A program made the position numbers and the translations under genes. 64,000 nucleotides of DNA from Rhodobacter sp. (GTDB taxonomy: Bacteria > Pseudomonadota > Alphaproteobacteria > Rhodobacterales > Rhodobacteraceae), in contig JASJCA010000014.1 of NCBI GenBank assembly GCA_030066215.1, positions 24,437 to 88,436 of the forward strand, given 5' to 3'. Position 1 is the stretch's first letter. Each line of letters begins with the position of its first letter. Below, one piece after another: positions 9,602 through 17,285 of the stretch. The notes under the pieces are model-generated. The model made no database searches. It was given only the letters and a program-made list of their open reading frames with translations, and was not told the DNA's origin.

Positions 9602-9778
9602 GCGCGCCGTCCGGGTCAGGGTCGCGCCCGCTTTAGCCCAAGCCGCCGGGCGGCGCCAGCCGCCGCTTGCCTGGGATCCGGCGGCAACGCGCGCCAGGAT
9701 GGAGATCCAGCCGATCACCCGGTCGTGGTCCCAGGACGGCGATGAGCTGTGCCCTAGGACCGCCCGACGTCCGGATCG

Positions 9779-11002
9779 CTATCGCCCGCCGCGCAACCGC
9801 GCGGTCAGCCGGCCGATCAGGAACGAGGTCCGGGGCGCGTAGATATAGCTCGTCCGCTCGGCCCTGGTCGGCCGGGCCCGCATCCGCGCCAACCCAAACA
9901 CCAAGAGCGCCGCATGCCCCAGGGCGATGAAGCCGAACAGGGCGCTGGGCCCCATCGCCTCGATCAGCGCCGACGCGATCAGGGGCGAAGCGATGGCGCC
10001 GAGCGCGTAGTAGAACAACAGCGCCGCCGACAGCTCGACACGCTGGTCGACCTCGGCGAAGTCGTGGGCATGCGCGGTCGAGACCGAATAGACCGGAAAC
10101 GTTGTGAATCCGAAAAGCCCCGCCGCGAACAGGATCGCCGCCAGCCCGGCGGTGCTGGCGGCCACGGTCACCGCAGAACTCGCGGCGGCGGCCACTGAAA
10201 ACAGGATCAGCACCCAACGCCGGTCGAATTTGTCGGCCAGCCACCCCGCCGGCACCTGCGCCAGCGCACCGCCAAGAACGAAGGCGGCGAGAAACCAGGC
10301 CAGTTGCCCGGCGGCCAGCCCGACCTCTTGCCCATAAACCGGCCCGACCATGCGGAACGCGGCGCCGGTGAGCCCGGCAATCACCACGCCAAAGACGGCC
10401 AGCGGCGACATGGCCCAGGCCAGCCCGGGCCGCAACCGCGGCGCTTCCGGCATCTCTGGCTGTCGCACCCGGGTCAATGTCAACGGCAACAACGACGCGC
10501 AACACAAAAGCGCAAGCAAGTTGTATGAGACGTAAGAGGCCGGCTCTAGAACCCCGATCATCAGTTGCGCGGCCAGCGATCCGGCGAGGTCGACCGCCCG
10601 GTAGGCACCGATCGCCCGGCCCCGGGTGGCGTTGGTGACCTTGGCCTGCAGCCAGGATTCGATCACCGTGTAGCAGCCCGCGATGCACAAGCCCGTGGCC
10701 ACCCGCATCGCCGCCCAGGCATAGGGGTCGATCACCAGCATATGCGCCAGCAGTCCGATGGCACCCGCGGCGGTGCAGGCGGCAAAGGCCCGCGAATGGC
10801 CCACCGCGCCCATCAGCCGCGGCGCCCACCAGCAGCCGATGAAGAAGCCCAGGAAATGCGCCGAGCCCAAGAGACCGACCTCGGCGCGGGAAAACCCGAT
10901 GGCCAGCCCCGACAGCGCGTCGAGCGGCCCGACCCCGCCGGAGGAAAGCTGCAACAGCACCACCGACAAGAGCAAAGCGGCGAAGGAGATCAGTAGGCGC
11001 AT
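9779..11002 (-). CDS. MFS transporter
   Basis: A 407-residue inner-membrane carrier with about 12 hydrophobic helices in two six-helix halves. The inter-domain loop begins near residue 185 (RVRQPEMPEAPRLRPG). A MFS motif of the G-x-L-a-D-k-x-D-r-R type is visible as GWLADKFDRRW after helix 8. The first half has GLCIAGCYTVIESWLQ, seen in YcaD/sugar-type MFS proteins of Rhodobacterales. The substrate cannot be deduced. It lies between metG and the yceI-like gene on the same strand, with gaps of about 180-195 bp, so it is probably transcribed on its own. Confidence 0.85.
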   Translation of the reverse strand: MRLLISFAALLLSVVLLQLSSGGVGPLDALSGLAIGFSRAEVGLLGSAHFLGFFIGCWWAPRLMGAVGHSRAFAACTAAGAIGLLAHMLVIDPYAWAAMRVATGLCIAGCYTVIESWLQAKVTNATRGRAIGAYRAVDLAGSLAAQLMIGVLEPASYVSYNLLALLCCASLLPLTLTRVRQPEMPEAPRLRPGLAWAMSPLAVFGVVIAGLTGAAFRMVGPVYGQEVGLAAGQLAWFLAAFVLGGALAQVPAGWLADKFDRRWVLILFSVAAAASSAVTVAASTAGLAAILFAAGLFGFTTFPVYSVSTAHAHDFAEVDQRVELSAALLFYYALGAIASPLIASALIEAMGPSALFGFIALGHAALLVFGLARMRARPTRAERTSYIYAPRTSFLIGRLTARLRGGR

Positions 11003-11197
11003 GCGTCGGGTCCAGATCCTCTGCCGCGCATCCCACGAGGCATTGCGCGCCGCTCTCCGGTTTTCGACCCAAGGGTGTCGTTTCTGCGCCTTTGCCGCGA
11101 CCCATGTGCCGTGCGGTCAGGTGCATGGCCTGGCGCCGCTTGGCCTAGGTGGCGGCAGCCAGGTGCTCGAAGTGTCCGGCGATGATCACCGGCGGCC

Positions 11198-11767
11198 TTA
11201 CGGCGCTTTGCGAATCCAAGCCAAGACCCGAATTTCGATCCGATCCGCCACGAGTTCCGGATAGCCCGAAGCGCCAAAGTCAGACCGGTCGACCGCACCG
11301 CTGAGAAGGATCGCAAGCCGGTCGCGGTCTCCCGGCGCGGATCCGCTCGGCCGGTAAAGCCGCGCGTCCAGCGTGACCGGCCGCGTCACGCCGCGGATGG
11401 TGATGTTGCCCGCCAGCCGAGCGCCCGCGACGTCGCCGCTGACGGCGGTGCTGGCGAAGGTGATTTCGGGATGGCGCCTTGTATCCAACACCGCGGCGCT
11501 GCGCATCGCCTCGGTGGCAAAGACCACGCCGGCCCGCGCCCGCGCCGCGTTCATCGCCACCCTGACGGAGGATGCGGCAAGCCGGTCGAAATCGATCGCC
11601 ACCTCCGCCTGCTGCACTGGCATCGAGCCCTGGACCGGCTGGTCGCCGAAGAAATAGGTGAAGCCAACGGTCGAGTCGTCCGGCTCCAGCACATAGCGCA
11701 CCGGCGCCGCCGCAGCCGGCAGGCTTGCGAAGATGAGTGCCAGACCAAGGGTGAACCGCACGATCAT
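11198..11767 (-). CDS. YceI-family exported lipid-binding protein
   Basis: A 189-residue protein with a Sec signal peptide (about 20 residues, ending in AAAA) followed by the YceI lipocalin-like beta-barrel. The order is YVLEPDDSTVGFTYFF at the N-terminus, HPEITFAST in the middle, then the conserved GNITIRGVTRPVTL and a terminal SDFGASGYPELV. YceI proteins are periplasmic and bind polyisoprenoid or other lipidic ligands; some are linked to ubiquinone metabolism or acid stress. It is a single gene on the minus strand with no obvious partner. Confidence 0.88.
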   Translation of the reverse strand: MIVRFTLGLALIFASLPAAAAPVRYVLEPDDSTVGFTYFFGDQPVQGSMPVQQAEVAIDFDRLAASSVRVAMNAARARAGVVFATEAMRSAAVLDTRRHPEITFASTAVSGDVAGARLAGNITIRGVTRPVTLDARLYRPSGSAPGDRDRLAILLSGAVDRSDFGASGYPELVADRIEIRVLAWIRKAP

Positions 11768-11919
11768 GCCGCAGACATAGCGCGGTCTCGGCTGACATCC
11801 GCCTCACTCTGGCGTGAGCCGTCTTTGCGGCCCGGATACGCGCGCCCATTGCCTGCCGGCCCGAACCGGCGCGGCGGCTTCTGAGCGGCAAGCTACGCGC
11901 GCGTGGGTGCGCGATCGGG

Positions 11920-12537
11920 TCAGGGCCCGTCGGTCAAATCCTGCAGCCGAAACCCGCCCTTGTGGGGCAGCAGGTGCCAGCTTTTCGGCGGCGCGGTGCG
12001 GGCGCGGCGGCGGTCGAGCCGCCAGGCGCGGCGTCCCTCGGCCCCATGGTCGCCTGCGATGTGCCAGCGGCTCTCGATCCCCTGCGCACCGCCGTCGCCA
12101 GGGGTCAGGAGCAGCCCCAAGGGCAGCGTGCCGGCCTCGGCTGCACCGGTCTCGGCAGCCAGGTGTAGCCGCCGCACCGCGGTCAGGCTCGGGGGCGCGG
12201 GTAAGTCGGCCACGCATAGTGGCACCGCGCCCGAGCGCAGCACCTCTTCCATTGTCCACAGCAGATCCTCGGCCCGGATCGGGTCCAGAAATGTGATCCG
12301 CCCCGGATTGACCAGTCGTTGCGCCGCCTCGGGGTTCAGCCGCTCCGGCACCCAGGATGGCGCAATCCAGAATACCGGCCCCTGCGTCCGCGCCGCTACC
12401 AAGAGCGCCAGAAACCGCCGCGCATTGCCGCAGAACTCGTGCACCCGCGTCAAGGGCAGCGCCAGATCGCCCAGAAAGGGCAAGGCGGGGCGCGCCTCTT
12501 CGCGGCGGCGCGTCCGGGTCAGCAGCGGGCTGGTCAT
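11920..12537 (-). CDS. imuA: ImuA-type SOS mutagenesis accessory protein (orphan)
   Basis: A 205-residue RecA-fold relative without the catalytic motifs of RecA. The core reads RVHEFCGNARRFLALLVAA, then GPVFWIAPSWVPERLNP, FLDPIRAEDLLWTMEEVLRS and PLGLLLTPG, as in ImuA proteins of Rhodobacterales. In the classical imuA-imuB-dnaE2 cassette ImuA supports damage-induced translesion synthesis. Here neither imuB nor dnaE2 follows: the next gene downstream is yceI-like. A perfect alphaproteobacterial LexA box lies 15 bp before the ATG, which strongly supports SOS induction and the assignment. Partner genes may lie elsewhere in the genome. Confidence 0.78.
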   Translation of the reverse strand: MTSPLLTRTRRREEARPALPFLGDLALPLTRVHEFCGNARRFLALLVAARTQGPVFWIAPSWVPERLNPEAAQRLVNPGRITFLDPIRAEDLLWTMEEVLRSGAVPLCVADLPAPPSLTAVRRLHLAAETGAAEAGTLPLGLLLTPGDGGAQGIESRWHIAGDHGAEGRRAWRLDRRRARTAPPKSWHLLPHKGGFRLQDLTDGP

Positions 12538-12552
12538 GGGGTGATTATAGAT

Positions 12553-12567
12553 GTTCTATTTTTGTTC
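12553..12567. promoter_or_regulatory. LexA SOS box
   Basis: The sequence GTTCTATTTTTGTTC is an exact match to GTTC-N7-GTTC, the direct-repeat LexA operator known in alphaproteobacteria such as Rhodobacter. It sits 15 bp upstream of the imuA start on the minus strand, in a locally AT-rich patch fit for a promoter. Confidence 0.85.
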
Positions 12568-12649
12568 TCAAGCTTTCAAAGCCGGCGCTATGCGGCCAAG
12601 ACCCCGAAGCGGCTCGCCATTCAGACCGACCCGGTAAAACCGACCCGCA

Positions 12650-13030
12650 TCAATCGCTGCCGCAGGCGCTCGGATCGGCCAACGCCGCGGTCCGCCGCCC
12701 GGTCAACCAATCCGTGGTCAGGCGAACGCAGACTTCTTCGCCGCGTGCGGGATGCAAGATCGTCGCGCGGGTGTCCACCAGACGCCGTTCGTCGCCGATA
12801 CGCACCGTCAGCACCTGCCTTGGCCCGGCCTCGGTCAGCAGCGGCATCGCGGTTTCCATGATGCCCGTTCGATGTGCGATTTCACCGGGAATGCGCACGG
12901 TTGCGACCAGAACCAACGCGAGGATACCGACCGCGGCAAGCGCCGTCAGCCAGGTATGCCGGTTGAATACGCGATACCGCCAAAGCTCGCGGTTCAGACG
13001 CTCGTGCACACTCTCATTGCGGTTCGTCAT
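12650..13030 (-). CDS. Small single-pass membrane protein, unknown function
   Basis: A 126-residue protein. A basic cytoplasmic segment of about 28 residues precedes one membrane helix (WLTALAAVGILALVLVATV, near residues 27-45). The rest is an extracytoplasmic domain of about 80 residues with a repeated-strand look and two cysteines. No family is recognised with confidence. The outer part (ATILHPARGEEVCVRL) recalls short beta-barrel domains. It lies upstream of the LexA box and is separated from imuA by about 110 bp, so co-transcription with imuA is possible but not required. Confidence 0.6.
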   Translation of the reverse strand: MTNRNESVHERLNRELWRYRVFNRHTWLTALAAVGILALVLVATVRIPGEIAHRTGIMETAMPLLTEAGPRQVLTVRIGDERRLVDTRATILHPARGEEVCVRLTTDWLTGRRTAALADPSACGSD

Positions 13031-13113
13031 TCAAGTCGCCCAATCCCGGTGATATTCGCTGTCTCGGACCGACATTCTGCACCGCCAAAATCACACGAAA
13101 AAAGGGTACCATC

Positions 13114-14157
13114 ATGGACATGCGACGGCTAGGCCGCAGCGATCTGACCGTCTCGGCGCTTTGCCTCGGCTCGATGAGCTGGGGCAGCCGCAACAGCGCC
13201 GAGGAAGGCCACCGCCAGATCGACCGCGCGCTGGCGGCCGGCATCAATTTCATCGACACCGCCGAGATGTACCCGACCTACCCGGTCAAGGCGGAAACGG
13301 TAGGACGGACCGAAGAGATCATCGGCGATTGGGTCGCGGCGTCCGGCCGGCGGAACGAGGTCATCTTGGCCACCAAGGTCTCGGGCAAGAACGGCGGCTT
13401 CATCCGCGACGGCAAGGGCTATGACGGCCGGATCATCCCAGAGGCAGTCGACGCCTCGCTGCGGCGGCTGAAGACGGATGTCATCGACCTCTACCAGCTG
13501 CACTGGCCGAACCGCGGCAGCTACCACATGCGGCAGAATTGGGCCTATGATCCCTCCGGCCAGAACCGCGCCGAGACGCAGGCGCATATGCTTGACGTGC
13601 TCGAGGTGATGCAAAAGGTCATCGACGCCGGCAAGGTGCGCTGGTTCGGCCTGTCGAACGAGACCGCCTGGGGCACCGCGCAGTGGCTGCGCATCGCCGA
13701 GGACAACGGCCTGCCGCGCGCCGTGTCGATCCAAAACGAATACTCGCTGATGTGCCGCCACGCCGACCTCGACCTGGCCGAACTGTGCCACAACGAAGAC
13801 GTGGCGCTTCTGCCGTTCTCGCCCCTCGCCATGGGGCTCTTTTCCGGCAAATACGCCCCCGACGTGACCCCGCCGAACACTCGCCGCGCCGTCGAGTCGA
13901 CGCTCAATGGCCGCATCACGCCCCGGGTCTGGCCCGCCATCGACGCCTACCGCGCGGTCGCCGACGCGCACGGGCTCGACGTCAACACAATGGCGCTGGC
14001 CTGGACGCTGACCCGCCCCTTCGTCGCGTCTTCCATCTTCGGCGCCAGCGACGATGCCCAGCTCGGCGCCGCCTTGGCCGCCGCCGACCTGACGCTGTCC
14101 GACGATGTGCTGGCGGCACTCGCCGAGGTGCACAAAGCGCATCCGATGCCGTTCTGA
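13114..14157 (+). CDS. Aldo/keto reductase, Tas-like
   Basis: A 347-residue (beta/alpha)8 NADPH-dependent oxidoreductase. The catalytic tetrad can be read: Asp and Tyr in FIDTAEMYP, Lys in ATKVSGKNG and His in LYQLHWPNR. The stretch LSNETAWG and the C-terminal SSIFGAS nucleotide-binding segment match the Tas/YajO-type branch (AKR11/12-like). Such enzymes reduce carbonyls of many small molecules; the physiological substrate is unknown. It is divergent from the small membrane-protein gene. Confidence 0.88.
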   Translation: MDMRRLGRSDLTVSALCLGSMSWGSRNSAEEGHRQIDRALAAGINFIDTAEMYPTYPVKAETVGRTEEIIGDWVAASGRRNEVILATKVSGKNGGFIRDGKGYDGRIIPEAVDASLRRLKTDVIDLYQLHWPNRGSYHMRQNWAYDPSGQNRAETQAHMLDVLEVMQKVIDAGKVRWFGLSNETAWGTAQWLRIAEDNGLPRAVSIQNEYSLMCRHADLDLAELCHNEDVALLPFSPLAMGLFSGKYAPDVTPPNTRRAVESTLNGRITPRVWPAIDAYRAVADAHGLDVNTMALAWTLTRPFVASSIFGASDDAQLGAALAAADLTLSDDVLAALAEVHKAHPMPF

Positions 14158-14339
14158 TCCCGGCGACAATTCCTGCCGCACGCGGCTGCTGTTTCCGCTC
14201 GTAGAACACTGCCCCGGAGAAACCTCGACCGCGCCGAACAGTTTTCCGAAAATCCGCCGATAATCGCGGGAATTCGGCCGGTTTTGGCCCCTGCGCTGCC
14301 TTACGCACGGGGCGAAGCGGGCCATCTTCGGGGATCGCG

Positions 14340-15308
14340 ATGCCGGCCACGCTCTACGACACGTTACGGATCGACCCGGCGCAGCCCTTCGTTGCCGACG
14401 GCTCCACCGTCAACGCCTACAAGCAGTCGATGCTGACCAAGGTCGAGCCGGTCACCGTCTCGACCACCACGCCCGGCGAATTCAGCGCCGGCGACACCTT
14501 CAACGGCGTGCTGATCCAGGACGTCGGCAAGGCCTCGCTCACGATCACCTACAACGGCGGCAGCTCGTCGACGACGATCACCGGCTACTTCGTTACGCTC
14601 ACCAGCGGCGAGACCTACCTGCTGCCGCCCGACGGTGCATCCTACCCCGCGATCACCGAAATCTCGGCGGTCGCCGAAGTCGGCAAGCGGATCACGGTGT
14701 CCGACGTCGACGACGACGAGACCGTCACCATCGCCTGTTTCACCGCCGGTACCCTGATCGACACCGCCGAGGGACCGACGGCGATCGAAGACATCGCACA
14801 GGGCGCCCGCATCGTTACCCGCGACGCCGGGCTGCAACGCGTGCGCTGGATCGGCGCCACTGAAACGCTCGCCGTCGGCGCCGCCCGCCCGGTGCGGATC
14901 GCCGCCGGCGCGCTCGGCAATGCAGGCGCCCTGACCGTTTCGCCGCAGCACCGGTTGCTCTGGTCCGACTGGCGGGCCGAGCTGCTGTTCGGTGCGCCCG
15001 AGGTCCTGGTCAAGGCCAAGGACCTCGTCGGCCAGCCCGGCATCGACTGGTGTCCGACCCGCGGCATCGTCGCCTACTGGCACCTGCTGTTCGACGCCCA
15101 CCACCTGGTTCTGTCGAACGGCCTCTGGTCCGAAAGTTTCCAGCCCGGCGCCCGCACCGGCGCGCAGCTGCCCGGGCCCGCCGGCGCGGCGCGGGCGATG
15201 CAAGCAGCACGGCCCGATCTGAAGCCGCACGAAGTGCAAGTTCTGCTGAGCTACGGTATGCCGATGCCACTCGCCCAGCCCGCGCCGTTTTCGGCGCTGG
15301 CCGCCTGA
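14340..15308 (+). CDS. Hint-domain protein with beta-rich N-terminal domain
   Basis: This 322-residue protein has two parts. Residues 1-130 are rich in Thr, Ser and Asp and look like a beta-sandwich (TFNGVLIQDVGKASLTITY). Residues 133-290 form a Hedgehog/intein (Hint) domain that begins at Cys133 (CFTAGTLIDTAEGP) and contains LTVSPQHRLLW and FDAHHLVLSNGLWSESF. In Rhodobacterales this Hint family usually sits at the C-terminal end of secreted repeat proteins. Here there is no signal peptide and no RTX repeats, so secretion, if any, would use another route. Hint domains can self-cleave at the leading cysteine; whether this one is active is not known. Confidence 0.82.
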   Translation: MPATLYDTLRIDPAQPFVADGSTVNAYKQSMLTKVEPVTVSTTTPGEFSAGDTFNGVLIQDVGKASLTITYNGGSSSTTITGYFVTLTSGETYLLPPDGASYPAITEISAVAEVGKRITVSDVDDDETVTIACFTAGTLIDTAEGPTAIEDIAQGARIVTRDAGLQRVRWIGATETLAVGAARPVRIAAGALGNAGALTVSPQHRLLWSDWRAELLFGAPEVLVKAKDLVGQPGIDWCPTRGIVAYWHLLFDAHHLVLSNGLWSESFQPGARTGAQLPGPAGAARAMQAARPDLKPHEVQVLLSYGMPMPLAQPAPFSALAA

Positions 15309-15391
15309 CCCTCCCGCCCCGGGTCGGATTAGCGCTTGATCCGCGCCGCGATTTTCCGCCTACTCGGCCCCGCACCAGGGGAGGGCCGCCG

Positions 15392-16306
15392 ATGCCGCTG
15401 ACCATGACCCGCGAGGTCTTCATCACCTGCGCCATCACCGGGTCGGGCTCGACCCAGGACCGCAGCCCGCACGTGCCGCGCTCGCCGCAACAGATCGCCG
15501 AGGCCGCCATCGACGCCGCCAAGGCCGGCGCCGCGATCGTGCATTGCCACGTGCGTGAGCCCGACAGCGGCGCGCCCTCGCGCCGGCTGGAGCTCTACCG
15601 CGAGGTCACCGACCGGATCCGCGCCGCCGAGACCGACGTCGTTTTGAACCTCACCGCCGGCATGGGCGGCGATATGGTGTTCGGCTCGACCGAGCACCCG
15701 CTGCCGCCCGCTGACGGCACCGACATGATCGGCGCCGCGGCACGAGTGGAACACATCAAGCAATGCTTGCCCGAAATCTGCACGCTCGATTGCGGCACGA
15801 TGAACTTCGCCGAGGCCGATTACGTGATGGTCAACACGCCCGGCATGCTGCAGGCGATGGCCCGGATGATGACCCATCTCGGCGTCAAGCCTGAGATCGA
15901 GGCCTTCGACACCGGGCATTTGTGGTACGCGAAACAGCTTGTTTCGGAAGGGATTCTTGACGCCCCAGCCTTGGTTCAGCTCTGTATGGGCGTGCCCTGG
16001 GGGGCGCCGGACGACCTCAACACGTTTTTGGCGATGGTGAACAACGTGCCGCAAGACTGGACCTTTTCCGCCTTCTCGCTCGGGCGCAACCAGATGCCGT
16101 TTGTCGCGGCGGCGGTGCTGGCCGGCGGCCATGTGCGCGTCGGGCTCGAGGATAACCTGATGCTCGGCCGCGGCGTCCTGGCGACGAACGCGCAACTGGT
16201 TGAGCGCGCGGTGACCATCATCGAGAGCCTCGGCGCCAAGGTGATCGGCCCCGAGGCGGTCCGCGCCAAGCTCGGGCTGCAGAAACGCGCGGCGGCACCG
16301 GCATGA
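15392..16306 (+). CDS. BKACE-family beta-keto acid cleavage enzyme (probable dehydrocarnitine cleavage)
   Basis: A 304-residue TIM-barrel enzyme of the BKACE (formerly DUF849) family. It condenses a beta-keto acid with acetyl-CoA to give acetoacetate and a new CoA ester. The zinc-binding HCHVRE motif is at residues 51-56, and later blocks VVLNLTAGMGG, LDCGTMNF and VRVGLEDNLML are typical. A carnitine dehydrogenase/thioesterase fusion lies 1 kb downstream, so the likely substrate is 3-dehydrocarnitine, giving betainyl-CoA, as for Pseudomonas CdhC. The ATG at 15392 is chosen for its AGGGGAGGG site 8 bp upstream; the frame is open far upstream but overlaps the Hint gene. Confidence 0.85.
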   Translation: MPLTMTREVFITCAITGSGSTQDRSPHVPRSPQQIAEAAIDAAKAGAAIVHCHVREPDSGAPSRRLELYREVTDRIRAAETDVVLNLTAGMGGDMVFGSTEHPLPPADGTDMIGAAARVEHIKQCLPEICTLDCGTMNFAEADYVMVNTPGMLQAMARMMTHLGVKPEIEAFDTGHLWYAKQLVSEGILDAPALVQLCMGVPWGAPDDLNTFLAMVNNVPQDWTFSAFSLGRNQMPFVAAAVLAGGHVRVGLEDNLMLGRGVLATNAQLVERAVTIIESLGAKVIGPEAVRAKLGLQKRAAAPA

Positions 16307-16764
16307 TTCGGGCCGGCCTTTTCGCCGCACTGACGGTACTGCTGATGTCCTGTCAGCAGTTGGGGTTCGGCCAGGCCGAAGCGCCGGCCGCTGACCCGCC
16401 TGCGGCTGAGGCCGAGGCGGAGGCACCGCCCGCTGCCACCGAGGCCCCACCTGCCGCCACCGAGGCTCCGCCAGCGCCCGCCCCGACGCCGGACCCGCCG
16501 CGCGCCCCCGAAGCGCCTCCCCAATCCAGCGCCGCGCAGGACGCCTGCGAGAAAAAGAGCGGCAATTTCATCAGGGTGGGACAAACCGGGGCGCGGGTCT
16601 GTCAGACGCGCACCCGCGACGCCAACAAGGTCTGCACCGCGTCGAGCCAATGCGACGGCGTCTGTCTCGCCCGCTCCGGCACCTGCTCGCCCGTCACGCC
16701 GCTTTTGGGCTGCAACGATATCGTCACCGATAGCGGCGGAATGGCGACGGTGTGTTTGGATTGA
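16303..16764 (+). CDS. Lipoprotein with Pro/Ala-rich linker and cysteine-rich domain
   Basis: A 153-residue secreted protein. Residues 1-17 are a lipoprotein signal with the lipobox LLMSC. Residues 25-75 are a low-complexity Pro/Ala/Glu linker with imperfect PPAATEA repeats. Residues 80-153 form a small domain with eight cysteines (for example DACEKKSG, ANKVCTASSQCDGVCL), probably four disulfides. The start codon overlaps the BKACE stop by 4 bp (ATGA), so the two are translationally coupled, an unexpected pairing of an enzyme and a surface lipoprotein. No family is recognised. Repeat copy B follows 80 bp downstream. Confidence 0.72.
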   Translation: MIRAGLFAALTVLLMSCQQLGFGQAEAPAADPPAAEAEAEAPPAATEAPPAATEAPPAPAPTPDPPRAPEAPPQSSAAQDACEKKSGNFIRVGQTGARVCQTRTRDANKVCTASSQCDGVCLARSGTCSPVTPLLGCNDIVTDSGGMATVCLD

Positions 16765-16844
16765 CGGCGGGGCCTTGCGGCCGAGCGCGGCAGCTATCGT
16801 TACTTCAAAGGTCACGGCTCTGCGCTGACGTCGCAAACCGCCCC

Positions 16845-17060
16845 GGCGCGGAGTCAAGGCGCGCAGCGCCGCCGCGCCATCGCCAGTTCGTAGCCCGAAA
16901 GAGGTCCAGTGGACCTCTTTCGGGCGGCCGCGAACGCCCCGGAGGGGTGGCGATTGGTCGAGATCTGCGTGTTGCGTGAAGTCCTACGGATTCGATAGGC
17001 ATAAAGCACATCCGAACAAACGTCGGTTCGCCACCCCGCGGGTCGGCGATGGCGCGGCTT
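16845..17060 (+). repeat. Dispersed palindromic intergenic repeat, copy B, with inserted hairpin
   Basis: Same family as copy A: GAGTCAAGGCGCGCAGCGCC at the left, GCATAAAGCACA in the spacer and CGCCACCCCGCGGGTCGGCG at the right. About 50 bp are inserted inside the left arm, between GCCGCGCCATCGCC and GCCCCGGAGGGG, and this insert holds a 15-bp perfect hairpin. The element separates the lipoprotein gene from the carnitine dehydrogenase gene, both on the plus strand. Confidence 0.82.
16893..16925. repeat. Perfect 15-bp hairpin nested in repeat copy B
   Basis: GCCCGAAAGAGGTCC at 16893-16907 is followed by a 3-nt loop and its exact reverse complement at 16911-16925. It is absent from copies A, C and D at the same position, so it was inserted into this copy. 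No poly-T follows, so it is not a classical terminator. Confidence 0.8.
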
Positions 17061-17285
17061 GTCTCTACGTTCAACGCCTCCTTCCTCAAAACCCGCAACC
17101 GCGAGCCCAGCACGTCACCCGCCCCCGGCGCGGCTCATCCCAATGTAGGCATCCAACATCGCCCCGGCATCCGCCCATGACGGTCCCACGACCGGGGATG
17201 GCGCTTTTGGCAATGACCGGGGCCCTTGCGGCGGCATAGTTCCGCGAACCACCCCGCGACCCACGATCCGGCGAAAGGCAGCACC

